From the NCBI GenBank assembly GCA_033239125.1, contig BSWB01000001.1, positions 2,988,501-3,052,500 on the forward strand: 64,000 bases of DNA, read 5' to 3'. This stretch comes from Fagopyrum homotropicum (taxonomy: Eukaryota; Streptophyta; Magnoliopsida; Caryophyllales; Polygonaceae). Positions within the stretch are counted from its first letter, which is position 1, and each line of letters begins with the position of its first letter. Of the stretch, positions 1 to 11,339 are shown in pieces. A program made the position numbers and the translations under genes. The notes under the pieces are model-generated. The model saw only the letters and a program-made list of their open reading frames with translations, searched no databases and had not been told where the DNA came from.

Positions 1-640
1 CTAGCCCAACTCCATTGGTGGCAAAAAAAAACTTACTAAGTTAGACTTGGTACCAATCTACAAAGTTGTTCTGATCATGAGAGAAACTCTTGACAGAAAA
101 AGCACAAGTAGCCGCAATTAATCCACTCAATAGGAACTTGGATACATAAATTGCCATACGGCATAAGCAACACATCTTTATTTTTCACATGGTTGTCAAA
201 CTAGATTTCCTAGGCGATCACATTTTATGCAATCACTATCAAGATGCAAAGGGAGATGGTCTAGAATTTGGATCAATAAGGTAAAACAATACAATGCAAA
301 ATCCATCAGTTACAGCTTGATGAAATACCTTTGCTACTTGAGTATTATCTCCAATTCAACTCTCAAAATCTATTGTAAGAACAAAAAAATAGTGACAAAA
401 TCTATAAACATAAATGGAACCAATTATATCTGAGAGAAGATAACACAATCTTCTTACTTCAATAAAGTGTATCGCTTTCAATGCAATAAAGATATTGATG
501 TGATAGATTCACCAATGTGAATGGCATGCTTTTCCCGAGGAATTAACTGGACAAAAATAATAAAGTTTCACCAGAAAATTTTCCACATATGAAAAGTTTG
601 CATGCAGTATGTTGCCTTGATGATTACCATAAGGAAAACT
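1..640. other. No gene seen
   Basis: This is AT-rich sequence downstream of the nonaspanin pseudogene. The only open frame of any length, about 68 codons from 227, has no recognisable motif and no codon pattern suggesting a gene. I see no repeat or RNA gene here. Confidence 0.5.
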
Positions 641-2575
641 TCAATCGTTCATAGACGAAAATAGGTAGTGGACAAAGCAAAAGGACATAAGGAAGCCAAT
701 GGTGCCGGTGGCCAACATAACAGCAATAGTCATGACTAGAGAATAACCTATGTAAAGCATGGCAAAAATGGGCCCACTCAGGCTTTGCAGGTCAAAAATC
801 AAGTACTTGATTGAGTAAAGGAACACAAAAATTGCAACTGACCCAGGGGCAAAAAAAGCCTTCCACCACCAATGCCAGTCTCCCATACAAAGATGCATGT
901 AAATAAGGACGACTGACACTTCAGCACAGATAACTACCAGCAAAAGGAGCACAACAAGCAAAAAAACCAAAGACATAATAGAACCTTCCAAGCCATAAAC
1001 TAGAAAGGATGAAGAAGAATTCGATGAACGAGGTCCCAAAGGGAAGGGTTCCAGCATTAAGAACAAGTAACGATGAAGGATACTTGCAGCCAGGAACCTC
1101 TTTCGGAATCTGATTGGTTCGTACAGAGTTTTGAATGGGCTCTGCCCGGATCCCCATAAATCCTCCCATAAGAGTGAGAGGTACTGAAATGCAGAACCAA
1201 AGGAACAAGAGTATAAAGTATAAAGAGATTGGTATAGCCCCTGTGCTCTTGCTACCCCAAAAAAGGAAGTTCAAAAATGTGAAGACTACAAAAACAATCC
1301 CAGGGAAAAAATAGACTACAGACCAGGCGACAGATTTCTACCCTTCGGATGTACCCTTGATGGTTATTGGTTCTCCATAGTCGAGCAGCAACGTAACCAG
1401 AAGCAATACCCAAGAAAAGATAAAGCATTATCATACCTGTCAATGGCATTCCTCTAGAGGCCGGGGACATGAAACCAAGAGCAGCAAAAACAATAGTTAC
1501 AGCAGCCATCCCTGTAATTTGAATGCCATCTCCAGCCATCACGCAAAGTAATTTAGCATAGCCAGGTTCCCTGAAATCATCACCAATAATAAGCTTCCAA
1601 TCTGATAGCTCTTCATTCGTTTGTGCCTGAGCTTCTTTATCAAGTTCCTCGTACCTTGTCAAATCTCTTCTTACAGTCCTTAAAAAAATCAGAAATACGA
1701 TGCCTACTAAGAAGAAAAAACCATGAGAGAATTGAGGATGGAGAACCAATGAACTTTGGCACCTTCCATCTTCAAGTAAGCATCCCATCGAGAAGGCCAT
1801 CTAATGATACTTCTCACATACTCAACCTCATAAGTATAAGCAACTCTCTCGTTTTATCTTATAATTTGTGCCTTCTCAAGCTCCGCAGGGCAGTTGATAG
1901 GTTGAATATTTCCATACATGTGAATTTAGTCATGACATCAGGATTGTGCTTAACACTGGAAGGAGCAACCTCAAATCCAACAATCTCAAAGCCAGATGTT
2001 TTATTTTTGTCAACTCTGTGATCATGTCCAAACCATCTTCTCCTGTACTGATGATCTGCACACCACTTCCTTCATATTCATGAATCAAGATCCTAAACTT
2101 GAGATGATTAATGATGAAATCATCACTGCTATTTGGTGTCATTTATCCAACTAGAAATCCAGTCCATTGGATGGTTGCATCATTTTGCTTTGAGAACCTC
2201 ATAGCAGGAAGGTCATCTAAGATCATGTTAATTTGATATAGGTCGTGCGTTCTCTGTTTCAAAAGATCAACTTCCTCAGCAGCTAAACAACCTTTCATGC
2301 ATAGGAAAACTGTCTCGTAGACATTCATCCGGAATCGATACGGTGAGTTGTCGATCTATTACCCATGATTAGTTCTCCAAGGTTCTCAGCACTCTTCTTG
2401 ACCCCACCTTGCGGCTTACAATAAGGAAGCTCGGTGTCTATAGATGTCAATTAACTTTGGCATATATCTCATCACCAACCGAGTATGTGTGCATAGATGT
2501 GCCCGGCAAATAAAACCCATGACAGACATTGGAAATTAAGATCAAACAAAGATATTTCCAATCAAATACCCACAT
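641..2575 (-). pseudogene. Nonaspanin (TM9SF, TMN7-like) pseudogene, intronless and frameshifted
   Basis: Nonaspanins are nine-pass Golgi/endosome membrane proteins of roughly 600-650 residues. Reading the minus strand from an ATG at 2573-2575 gives a signal-peptide-like start followed by FYLPGTSMHTYSVGDEIYAK, the family's mature N-terminus. Blocks then follow in three frames: NMILDDLPAMRFSKQND near 2200, a loop near 2100, the cytosolic block RTVRRDLTRYEELDKEAQAQ near 1660, the membrane block VRTNQIPKEVPGCKYPS near 1100, and the last helices ending at 641. Frame breaks fall near 2450, 2360, 2140, 1950-1800, 1330 and 965 (the last in a T run). The C-terminus reads FSSMND, so the lysine of the KXD/E retrieval signal known for plant TMN proteins is missing. 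The coding part has no introns, which I recall for the TMN7 type. Sequencing error could explain a homopolymer break but not all of them. Confidence 0.88.
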
Positions 2576-3640
2576 CCTATTTCCATAAGAAACCATTAAA
2601 CCAAACCCGTAAAATACAGCAAAGATCTTCAGAGATGATGGGCTTCAAAAATGCTAACTAATGTTTTACTCTTCCAATCATCAGATCCAGAGAAGCCACT
2701 ATTCAAGAACATAAAACCCTTGCATACAAATGGAAACACGAAATCAATTCTAAGCCAATTACATCATATGAACATGTAAACTATGATTTCCCAATACTCT
2801 AATAGCAAATAATAAAGAATAATTCATCCGCATAAACAATCGAGTGAAACATGCAGCTCTATACACTAACAGCGAATAAATTAAACAGCTTGGTATGAAC
2901 TTACGATAGGATGCTTGCAAACCAACATGACCGTGCATAAAAGCCAATTTAGATTTTGAAATTGAAAATTCATCGCGACAGAGTACCGAAAACCAGATTG
3001 AATCTCAAAATGGAAGAATTTGTTCGAAAAGATATTGAAATACCTAGATACACCAGAGCGCATCCCCAGTGGCCGTTTCATATGATTAGGAGAGGAGAGA
3101 TCTTCCTTCCCATCTTGTTTAAATTCCATTTGTTTTTTCCTATAATATATTTGATCAATTTACATTTTTTTGTCTAAACTTTTTACTATTTATAAAAATC
3201 ATCCCTATTTTTTTTTATTCTATTTTATGGTCATTCACTAGGGAATCTTTAACATTGCAATCTTGACAAAAAAAAACCGATAAAAAAATTCAAATTTGCC
3301 CCAACACACCCATACTCAAAAGATCTAGATTATTATTTTCATAAATACACGAAAAAAAATATTCATCCAAAAAACTCTCAACAATAAAAAGAAAATAAAA
3401 ATGTCTCTTGACACCTCTCCACATTCCAAATCCTAAATGCAAAGAAACAAAAAAATCAAAAAAGTCCTTTCCCAAATCAAATACACATCGAAACTATAAA
3501 AACAAAAATCATTCAAGTTTACATAAAATCACTCAATAATAAAAAAAAGAGTCTAAAGAAAAAAGAAGAGTGGAAAGCAAAAGTCACTCCTTCAAATGAA
3601 AAGATGAGAGCGACTTATCAACCGGATGTGATAGGTTCTC
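2576..3640. other. Upstream flank of the TMN7-like pseudogene, no gene seen
   Basis: This stretch would have held the leader and promoter of the pseudogene. It is AT-rich with long A and T runs between 3180 and 3560. Short open frames occur on both strands but none has a recognisable motif. Confidence 0.45.
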
Positions 3641-3650
3641 ACTTTTTGCC

Positions 3651-3682
3651 GTAAAATTGGTTCGAGCGAGAACCAATTTTAC
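3651..3682. repeat. Perfect 13-bp-stem hairpin
   Basis: The arms at 3651-3663 and 3670-3682 are exact reverse complements around a 6-base loop. Weaker complementarity (TCTCACT against AGTGAGA) extends outward on both sides. It lies directly before the LINE fragment and may be the end of a small foldback insertion. Confidence 0.6.
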
Positions 3683-3690
3683 AGTAACGA

Positions 3691-4700
3691 GTGAGAGAAT
3701 ATCACGTGGGCAAGGAGACTAGCCCACGTGCCCTCATCGCCTGGAAGGTGGTATGCTCCACTAAATATGACGGTGGTCTCGACTTCAAAGAGCCGCTTTT
3801 ATGGAACAAGGCTTGCATTTCAAAGATGATCTTCGAGTTAGACTTGAGCCCTCCCAACCATAACCTATGGACCGACTGGGTTAACAATAATATCCTCCAA
3901 AGTCATACTATCTGGACCTATGAAGCAAACTACAAACACAACTTTGTTTGGAACACTCTTCTCAAAGTGAGGGATGACATTCTAACCACTCCAAACAGGC
4001 ACATATTCTCCTCCATCACCAAAAAATCAAATGGTAGCTTCTTCACCATCTCTGCATACAATCTCATCAGGCCACTACAACCTGTTCTTCCTCCTTACCT
4101 GCTCGGAAACATTTGGAAGGGAATCAACAGTCCGAAATGTAGCGCCTGGATCGCCAGTCACCATCGGCTTCCTACCCTCTCTAAACTCCTATCTTGGAAC
4201 ATCATTCAAAGCGATACCTATAAACTTTGTGGAAACAACCCGGAAGATGAGGATCATCTTTTTCACCACTGCAGTTACTCTTCACTTACCCTTGACCTAA
4301 TCTCGAGATGGATCAATATAACCCCCCCCCCCCCAAAATATCCTTACACCAGTTGTATTTGGTTGTGACTCAACTCCATCAAACCTCACTGTCACGACCT
4401 AATCGCTCATGTCCGCATTGCCTCCATCACGAGCTTCGTCTACTTCATCTAGAAGGCCAAAAACGCCCTTATCTACAACCACCACTTCACCCATGCAACT
4501 ACTTGTGCTCACAATGCTATTCAAGCCATAAAGAACCATGCATCCTACCATTGGAAGGATAGATCTACAAACTTTCTTTTCTGGGCTAAGCAACTTGACA
4601 TTCACCTTATGCAATTAATATCTTCTCTTTTGCTCTTGTTTGGCCATAGATGACCTCATGTACATCCTTCTAAGATTAATATATTACTCTTTAAAAAAAA
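3691..4700 (+). pseudogene. LINE remnant: zinc-binding reverse-transcriptase (zf-RVT) region
   Basis: An open frame from 3691 to 4368 reads AWKVVCSTKYDGGLDFKEPL, then WNKACISKM, then a zf-RVT block with HRLPTLSKLLSWNI, a Cys-rich knuckle and EDEDHLFHHC. This is the typical C-terminal part of ORF2 in plant non-LTR retrotransposons. The frame ends in a 12-base C run near 4323-4334, and coding-like sequence continues in other frames to about 4600. A TTAATATATTACTC tail followed by an A run near 4692 looks like the element's 3' end. RT and endonuclease domains are absent, as expected of a 5'-truncated copy. Confidence 0.8.
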
Positions 4701-5880
4701 TAAAATAATATAAATCAACGAATAAGATCTTATTCAAGCATGAATGTAGTTAATATATTACCTTTTGTAAGAGATATGTTACCTGATATGTAATGAATAT
4801 TATTCTAATTGTGGTACCAAATTTAAAAGAACCTTAATTTACTCAACTTCACTAATCGTGTGCATGGCCAACCAAGCTAGTGAACACTCGTGTTATCCAA
4901 TAAGCAAGTTCATTTATATCAACCAGAACACTTAATTCACTCAACTTAATTAATCGGGTTCCGGTGATAACCATTTTTACGGCAATGAATAAGAACATCT
5001 AAGAGTCGTCGGATATTATGATGAACGTCTTAGATTGAACGTTATTATAAGGCTTAAATTTGACAACTTTATACCATAATATCCAAGAGATATCACATTC
5101 AAACTAATAGTAATTAATGACTTATTATGGGATCTATGCATTTAATACAATCTTCATCTATAAGAAAATAATTTAAGTTGGTTGGGTAATAAATTCTTAT
5201 TCGATCATGTTTATTCATTATTAGTTATTTATGTACATGTTTCTTGAAGAAGTTGATCGTCACATCACCATGAACATAATATTCATGGTGCTCGTATTCG
5301 GGTTTACATTCGTTTTTGTTTAATTTATCCACATTGTGCATGAACTCATGTTCATGAAAGTAAATGATTAGTCAATCAAGTACTTGTCCTTAACTACTTA
5401 TGTGATGGAACGTTCGTGTTCATGATGCTCGTGTTCGGGTTTACTTTCATTTTAGTTTTTTTTTTTCCATTCACATTGTACATGAACGCTTGTGTTCATG
5501 AAAGTAAATGATTAATCAATTGTGTACATATCTTTAACTACTTATGTATTAAATGTTCGTGTTCATTAAAAAATTAATTCAAACAAACATATATACATCG
5601 AATTCTTGTGTATTTTTAACTAACATTATCATTCAACATTAAAAGGAAATTTGTACTAACGTGACCAATTTTTTAAAACTGATATAAAGTTACCTTACTA
5701 CAACTGTTGATTTTTGTTCATTCAATGGAGATAAGTTATTACTCATTTACATTCACGTTTACATGTGCATTTACATTCACATTCACCACATTCAGTATAG
5801 TTTTGCATGGTTTTAAGCTAAAAGTCGTTTGCATTGCTATTTCGGATATGTAATTGAAGAGATGTACGCATCAAATTGGA
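4700..5880. repeat. AT-rich stretch with a two-copy tandem repeat of about 140 bp
   Basis: No gene is seen. Between about 5265 and 5560 a unit containing GCTCGTRTTCGGGTTTAC, then CATGAAC and then CATGAAAGTAAATGATTA occurs twice in tandem with moderate divergence. Many copies of TTCATG/CATGAA make the block rich in short palindromes. Confidence 0.55.
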
Positions 5881-5889
5881 GTTAGGGAA

Positions 5890-6640
5890 GTGTTCAAGTA
5901 AGGCCTATTATTCCGGTACGGCCGTGCGGCCGTCTGTACAGCCGACACGTGTCCCGAAATTTTTTTTTTTTAAACGAGTAAAAGTAATAGTTTAAAACTT
6001 ATTATGGAATAGTTCATAACTTATAAAAGGATAGTTCATGAATTATAATAAAATAGTTCATAGTGTAAAATTTATAAAGGAATGAAAGTAATAGTTCAAA
6101 ACTTATTAAGTAATAGTTCATAACTTCTAAAAGGATAGTTCATGAATTATAATAAAATAGTTCATAGTGCAAAATTTATAAAGGAATGAAAGTAATAGTT
6201 CAAAACTTATTATGGGATAGTTCATGAATTATAATAGAATAGTTCATGAATTATAATAGAATAGTTTAAAGTGCAAACATTTATAAAGGAGTGAAAGTAA
6301 TAGTTCAAAACTTATTATGGGATAGTTCATGAATTATAATAGAATAGTTCTTGGATTATATTAAAAAGTAATAGTTCATGGATTTTATGGGAATAGTTCA
6401 AAGTTTATAGGAGAATAGTGCATAAATTATAACATGGTAGTTCAAATAAATTTTCATTAGTTTCCGGAAAAAAAAAATCGTTTCAGAAAAGAGAAAAAAA
6501 AAAATCGTTTCAGAAAAGAGAAAAAAAAAAAATCGTTTCAGAAAAGAAAATTTTTTTTTTTTCCCGGGACACGTGTCGGCGTACGACCGTACCGCAATAT
6601 AAGGGTCGTACCTGAACATTTACCTATTTATGTGATCGAA
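5890..6640. mobile_element. G-box-ended foldback element, copy 1
   Basis: Terminal inverted repeats of about 55-60 bp face each other. The left one contains GGTACGGCCG and GCCGACACGTGTCCCG, and the right one contains CGGGACACGTGTCGGC and CGACCGTACCG. The palindromic core GACACGTGTC is at 5944-5953 and 6568-6577. Between the termini are many tandem copies of a roughly 30-bp unit based on TAGTTCATGAATTATAATAG. There is no transposase, so it is a non-autonomous element. A second, inverted copy lies at 33.1-33.8 kb. The superfamily is not settled; long TIRs suggest Mutator-like. Confidence 0.75.
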
Positions 6641-7350
6641 AATGTTTTTATAAAGATGGGATCAATTGAGAACCAAGAACTAAAGAAACAGAGAAGAAAT
6701 GTTATCCTTATTGCACTAAGTGGAGTCGATGGACACACCACATGACAAATTATCCGGGTGCTATGTTTAGTTGATTTCCTACACCGATCAACACTATATA
6801 TCATACGATCAAATCGATCGATCTTGTAGATTGAGTCGATCACGAGCAACAATGTAAAAAATATCTTACCTTTTTCTATTTTCATCCTTTTAATTTGAGT
6901 TTTCGGTTAACTCGTCCACTTAGTATTTTTATACATTTTTCTACTAGATCTCAAAAAAAAATTCAAATATAAATAATAAATATTATTTGTTTATCGATCT
7001 AATGATAATAATCATTCATTAATAATATAATAAAATAAAAGATACAACATTAGTATAATATCATAAGGTTTTAAAATATAATAACTATCTAATAATAATA
7101 CGAGAATATCATACAATATAATTAAATAATAATTAAAAACTAAATTACAATACTATTCTATTATTTATGTAAAAATACGTCAAAAAATAACAATACAAAT
7201 GAATATAATTTTATGTAATTTTTTATTTCATATATAATATGTTATTTGCGATATAATATCTCAGATAAAACCTCTAAATAATTATAAAAGTAATTCACAA
7301 TTATAATAGAATACACATTTAACATTTTCTACTTTATTAACAACACCACC
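6640..7350. other. AT-rich intergenic DNA, no gene seen
   Basis: The sequence is very AT-rich and upstream of the SPH gene. The open frame at 6628-6885 on the minus strand has no recognisable motif. Confidence 0.5.
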
Positions 7351-7356
7351 AACAAG

Positions 7357-7357
<1 letters not shown>

Positions 7358-7406
<49 letters not shown>
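7358..7406. repeat. (TAA)n microsatellite
   Basis: An uninterrupted run of about sixteen ATA/TAA trinucleotides. Confidence 0.95.
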
Positions 7407-7407
<1 letters not shown>

Positions 7408-7611
7408 TCACTATTTATTGTTTGCCCCACATTCATCTGAATCAATCAAAGTAATGATATTTTCCTAATATACGTGATCATGATATTTAAATTAAACTAT
7501 AATAAAATCAATTAATAACATTACTTTATAAATGCAAGAATGTACTTCCTTTTTAAGATAAAAGTAAAGTAACTATAGTATTTTGCCAATTTTAGCAATC
7601 TCGTACTTGCC

Positions 7612-7618
7612 TATAAAT
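7612..7618 (+). promoter_or_regulatory. Probable TATA box of the SPH gene
   Basis: TATAAAT lies 55 bases upstream of the SPH start codon. With a transcription start about 30 bases further on, the leader would be short. The gene itself supports the choice. Confidence 0.5.
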
Positions 7619-7672
7619 TTAGAATGATTTGGCACTTATGTTCATCACACATCCATCAACAAGCCTACACAA

Positions 7673-8137
7673 ATGGCTCAAACAAAATCCTCCATGTTGT
7701 TCATCGTTATTGTGACATTGAACATAATCGCCGTTGCATTTGCCAACGTTGAAGTGTATAACGATGAGAAGTTTGGTCGTATACCTAAAGTAACGACAAT
7801 GGTGTGCAACCGGGGACCCGATTTGATGAGTGTACATTGTAGATCAGCAGACAACGACCTCGGCATCCAACATAGGAGGGGTCAAGGATGCGTCATGTGG
7901 AGCTTCGAACCCAATGTCCTAGGAACAACGCTTTTCACGTGCAGATTAACCTTAGAAAATAGCAATTGGCTAGTCATCAAACATCTTGACTTTATTGCAT
8001 ATAGTACTCATAGGGACTTTCCAAATAGGTGTTTGACGAGTTGCGTATGGAATCTCCAACCCGAAGGCATTCATGGGCTCAATCAACACACACATGTGGA
8101 AGACATCAAGATTCCATTTCAAATAAACCATGCTTAG
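7673..8137 (+). CDS. Secreted S1-family protein (S-protein homologue, SPH)
   Basis: This is a single-exon gene of 154 codons. Residues 1-24 form a signal peptide (hydrophobic FIVIVTLNIIAVAFA). The mature chain carries the plant self-incompatibility S1 pattern: VEVYND near the start, HCRSADNDLG at 55-64, MWSFEPN at 75-81, GTTLFTC at 84-90 and CVWNLQPEGI at 124-133. Six cysteines (45, 56, 73, 90, 120, 124) could form disulfides. Length is usual for the family. Poppy S1 is the pistil self-incompatibility ligand, while most homologues in other plants are small secreted proteins of unknown role. The ATG is the first after a TATA box, and AATAAA-like signals follow the stop near 8176. It looks intact. 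Confidence 0.88.
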   Translation: MAQTKSSMLFIVIVTLNIIAVAFANVEVYNDEKFGRIPKVTTMVCNRGPDLMSVHCRSADNDLGIQHRRGQGCVMWSFEPNVLGTTLFTCRLTLENSNWLVIKHLDFIAYSTHRDFPNRCLTSCVWNLQPEGIHGLNQHTHVEDIKIPFQINHA

Positions 8138-8541
8138 TTTTCTATTAGATACAATAACGATTCTCGATTTTCATGTAATAAAGAATCAATAATAAATAAT
8201 ACAAAATAAACTCTTGTTTTAAGATATAAACTTGACCTTGTGAGATCATGATCGTGTTGTAAGATTTAAAGGGAGTATTTGAAAACCCAAATTATTTAGA
8301 GTACCGAAAATTTAAGCTTACTCAAAAGATGATACGAAACTTTAGTATAGAGTTTTCAAGTAAGAAATAGTTGAAATCAACACAACAGTAACGTAGGTGA
8401 AAAATTAAACCTAAATCTTGAACTTTAATTTTGTGTAACCTAAATAGGAATATCTTCCATGGTTGATCACAGGCTTGTTTGATACGTAAAAGAAGCCGAC
8501 TAAAGAAAGCTACAAAACAAATAGTGAAAATGAAACATCAG

Positions 8542-8613
8542 GGATCCGTGGCGCAATGGTAGCGCGTCTGACTCCAGATCAGAAGGTTGCGTGTTCGATT
8601 CACGTCGGGTTCA
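8542..8613 (+). tRNA. tRNA-Trp (CCA)
   Basis: A 72-base nuclear-type tRNA. The acceptor stem pairs GGATCCG with CGGGTTC (two G-U wobbles) and the discriminator is A. The D-arm A box is GTGGCGCAATGG, the B box is GTTCGATTC, and the anticodon CCA is at 8574-8576. There is no intron. A T run at 8638-8644 could end Pol III transcription. Confidence 0.95.
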
Positions 8614-9017
8614 ATATCCCGAATAATACGGATTATATTTTTTTGTTTCTTCATTTTATTAGCTAGAAGAGGCAATGTAACATTGATTTGTACTGGATGT
8701 AAATGATGAAATGCATTTACGTTTGAGTTTTGTGAGGAAGAGAGGACAAGATTGAGATCAGTCGTGGCCTTGTGATAACGTATGATGTGTTTAACCATTT
8801 GGTTTTAAGATGAAACTTTATTAGGGTTATGTGATGAGCTTGAACCTAATGTGTATGTGCGCTCGTATGCACACTACTCCAATTTTCAATTGATTTTAGG
8901 ATAGAACTACACTAGACTTATGTGTCGTGCCTAACTCGTATGCTCACGACTCCCAAACTACAATCTACGTCGGACTTTAACATGAAGGTCTAAATGGGTA
9001 TGCATATGTTAACAAAA

Positions 9018-9240
9018 TTTTTTTTTTTGAAAATGTAATTGTATTAAGAGGGGGTATATAACGGTTACAGCAGGAGGATAACAGTTACAGCTACAAATTC
9101 ATAGGAAGTAAATGAATGGGGGATTGAAGATGGAGAAAAAGATCCTTAGACAAACTGAATGTTCAACATACGGGCTGTGGCAAAGGAGGAGGGTGATCTG
9201 TCCTTCCAGTTGTGCTCGAAGTGAAGTTTAATGGATTATG
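9018..9240 (-). mobile_element. Probable 3' end of a LINE
   Basis: A T run at 9017-9028, followed inward by GAAAATGTAATTGTATTA, resembles the poly(A) end and last untranslated bases of the LINE remnant at 55.86 kb, read on the minus strand. About 200 bases follow without a readable domain. It abuts the copia fragment to its right. Confidence 0.4.
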
Positions 9241-9257
9241 TTAACAAACTTTGTTGG

Positions 9258-9850
9258 CTACATATGATATGTCAAGGCTCTAACAATGTTATGATAGAGA
9301 TGGTGATTTGAAAAGGGGGAGTTGGATGTTTGAGGGGTGAAGGAGGGTAAGGTCATTGGTATAGAAACTGGTTTGGAACTTGCCATATTGGTCTTATAAA
9401 CAAGGTATTTGATGTACTTAGTTTGTGAGAGGGGCAAACTATCTTTAGAATCTTGGACTTGAATACCCAAAAAGTAATATAGTTTGCCTAGATATTTGAC
9501 AGGGAAGAGTTGAGACAAATAAGAAACAAAACTAGAAACAAGGTGAGGATTAATAATAGAGGCAATAGACAAGATAGCATTAACATAAACCCACATAACA
9601 CTTTGATGATCCTTTGGATATGAATGAAAAGAGAGGTATCATCTTGAGAGGATTGAAATCCCACGGTGAAAAGAGTATCATGTAGTTTGACAAACTAAGT
9701 TTTAGGGGCTTGTTTTGAACTATATTTATTCATGTCGTAATTTGCAAATATAATAAGAAAATTTGTCATGAATAAAACCCGGAGGTCGTTGTATATAAAC
9801 ATCTTCTTTTAAGTCTCCGTGCAAGAAGACATTTTGTATGACTAGGTGAC
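9258..9850 (-). pseudogene. Ty1/copia reverse-transcriptase fragment
   Basis: On the minus strand, LHGDLKEDVYIQRPPGF near 9830-9780 is followed after frame breaks by FPVKYLGKLYYFLGIQVQDS and LSQTKYIKYLVYKTNM in 9596-9258. This is the order in copia reverse transcriptases. The YVDD core, integrase, RNase H and LTRs are not seen. It is a decayed internal fragment. Confidence 0.8.
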
Positions 9851-9899
9851 AAGTAATCTAGCTTTCCTAGATATTTAATAAGGTCTAAATAAAACTATC

Positions 9900-10180
9900 C
9901 AACCGAGATGTCGGATGGGCTTGTATACAAGTTAAAAAGCCGGATCTAAGTCTTAATAAATGTGTTTGACTTTCGATCAAAATTTGTTCGAATTCCAAGG
10001 TTATCGAGTCTAAATAAGAATATTATTTTGAACGTGAAAGACATAAAACTATCTCCATTTTAATTTATTTTTACAGCCGTTATTTTTTCACTCACTCTCT
10101 ACGATCAAAAGATTCAATCATTAATAAGTCGGAAATATTGTACTAGCTGGAACTTGTTTTATGGTTTTACTATATACCTT
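9900..10180. other. No gene seen
   Basis: AT-rich intergenic sequence between the copia fragment and the palindromic block. Confidence 0.4.
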
Positions 10181-10184
10181 GTAC

Positions 10185-10470
10185 TAGTGGTGGGTCGCAA
10201 ACCTAAACCTAAACCGGCAATTATCAAACCGGTTTGGCGGTTTGGCCCACTTTTAAAAAAAAAAAAATTTAAAAAGCTACGGTTGTGACAAACCGACGGT
10301 TAGTCAACAAAATTTTAAAAAAAATAAAAAAAAGTTCAAAGGCCAAACCTAAACCGTAAACCTCTGGTTTGACCAAACCGGCGAACCTAAACCGCCGGTT
10401 TGATCAAACCGGCGGTTTACGCCGGTTCGACGGTTTGGTTTGAACCGGACCCAACTCTACCTTGGACGAT
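10185..10470. repeat. Palindromic CCGG-rich block
   Basis: The local sequence is built from AAACCTAAACCGG, AAACCGGTTTGG and their complements. It includes a perfect 32-bp palindrome at 10388-10419 centred on GATC, with arms TAAACCGCCGGTTT. The block contrasts with the AT-rich surroundings. It may be a small foldback element or expanded motif; no coding potential is seen. Confidence 0.7.
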
Positions 10471-11335
10471 TAAGGGTCCGTTTAATAGCATAATTATTTA
10501 GAGGTTATTTAAGGAAAATTAAATTTAAAAACTATTTAAAGTATTTTTCATCCAATTAAGCTTAGATTATTTTGAGAATACAATCATTCAAAATAACTGT
10601 ATCTGTTCACCGAAGAAGTCGTAGATATGTCATTACAAATTTAAAACGAAGAGACATCAAAATTTCAATAAGTGATCAACCTCATGGTCGATATTCAACT
10701 ACACTAGTAAGTTTTAATTTTCATTTAAAAAAATCTACTTTTTACTATTTAAAATTAACATCAAATTTGTATGGACAAATATGAAAAACTTTGAAAAAAC
10801 TGCTCACACTTACAAAAACGAAAATCAAAGTTTTTACAGATAGATTCGCATCTTCAAAACATAGCTCAGATACATACATTATTTAAAGATAAGTTTTCAA
10901 ACCTCCTCCTACATAGTATTTTGGAACGGCCAACTTCTGAATGTTAACCCTTCTTTATGGCTTACCATTAAATATAAAAACTATATATGCATCAACCAAA
11001 TTCATACCTCAGGTAAATACCAAGCAACTTCTTATAGTAATTTGTATAAAAATAAATAAAGTTGGTTACTTATTACAAATTATATCATATTTTGTTTGTT
11101 AGAAATTAAAATAAATTTAATTTAATGATATTATATGTTGCTTAACTACCTACATTTTGTTTCTTTTGGAGACGAAGACTTGGTCTCAGAATTGGTATCA
11201 TCAATTTTAAATTTCAAAAGTAAATTTTTATAATTTTAAATTACATATACCTTATCTAATATATTTAAAAAAAATAATAATTTATAAATACATATTTTTT
11301 ACGCGTGCAGTGCACGTGACGTAAGAGATACTAGA
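10470..11335. other. AT-rich intergenic DNA, no gene seen
   Basis: Only short random open frames are present. There is no recognisable repeat other than A/T runs. Confidence 0.45.
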
Positions 11336-11339
11336 AAAA

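Noticed and set aside
5265..5560. CRISPR-like direct repeats
   Set aside because: Only two long, diverged copies with no regular spacers, in a plant nuclear genome.
10171..10190. TTGTACTAGTGG as a second CACTA terminus
   Set aside because: It shares the terminal bases with the 50.5-kb end, but no CACTA-type subterminal repeats lie inside it and the distance is 40 kb.
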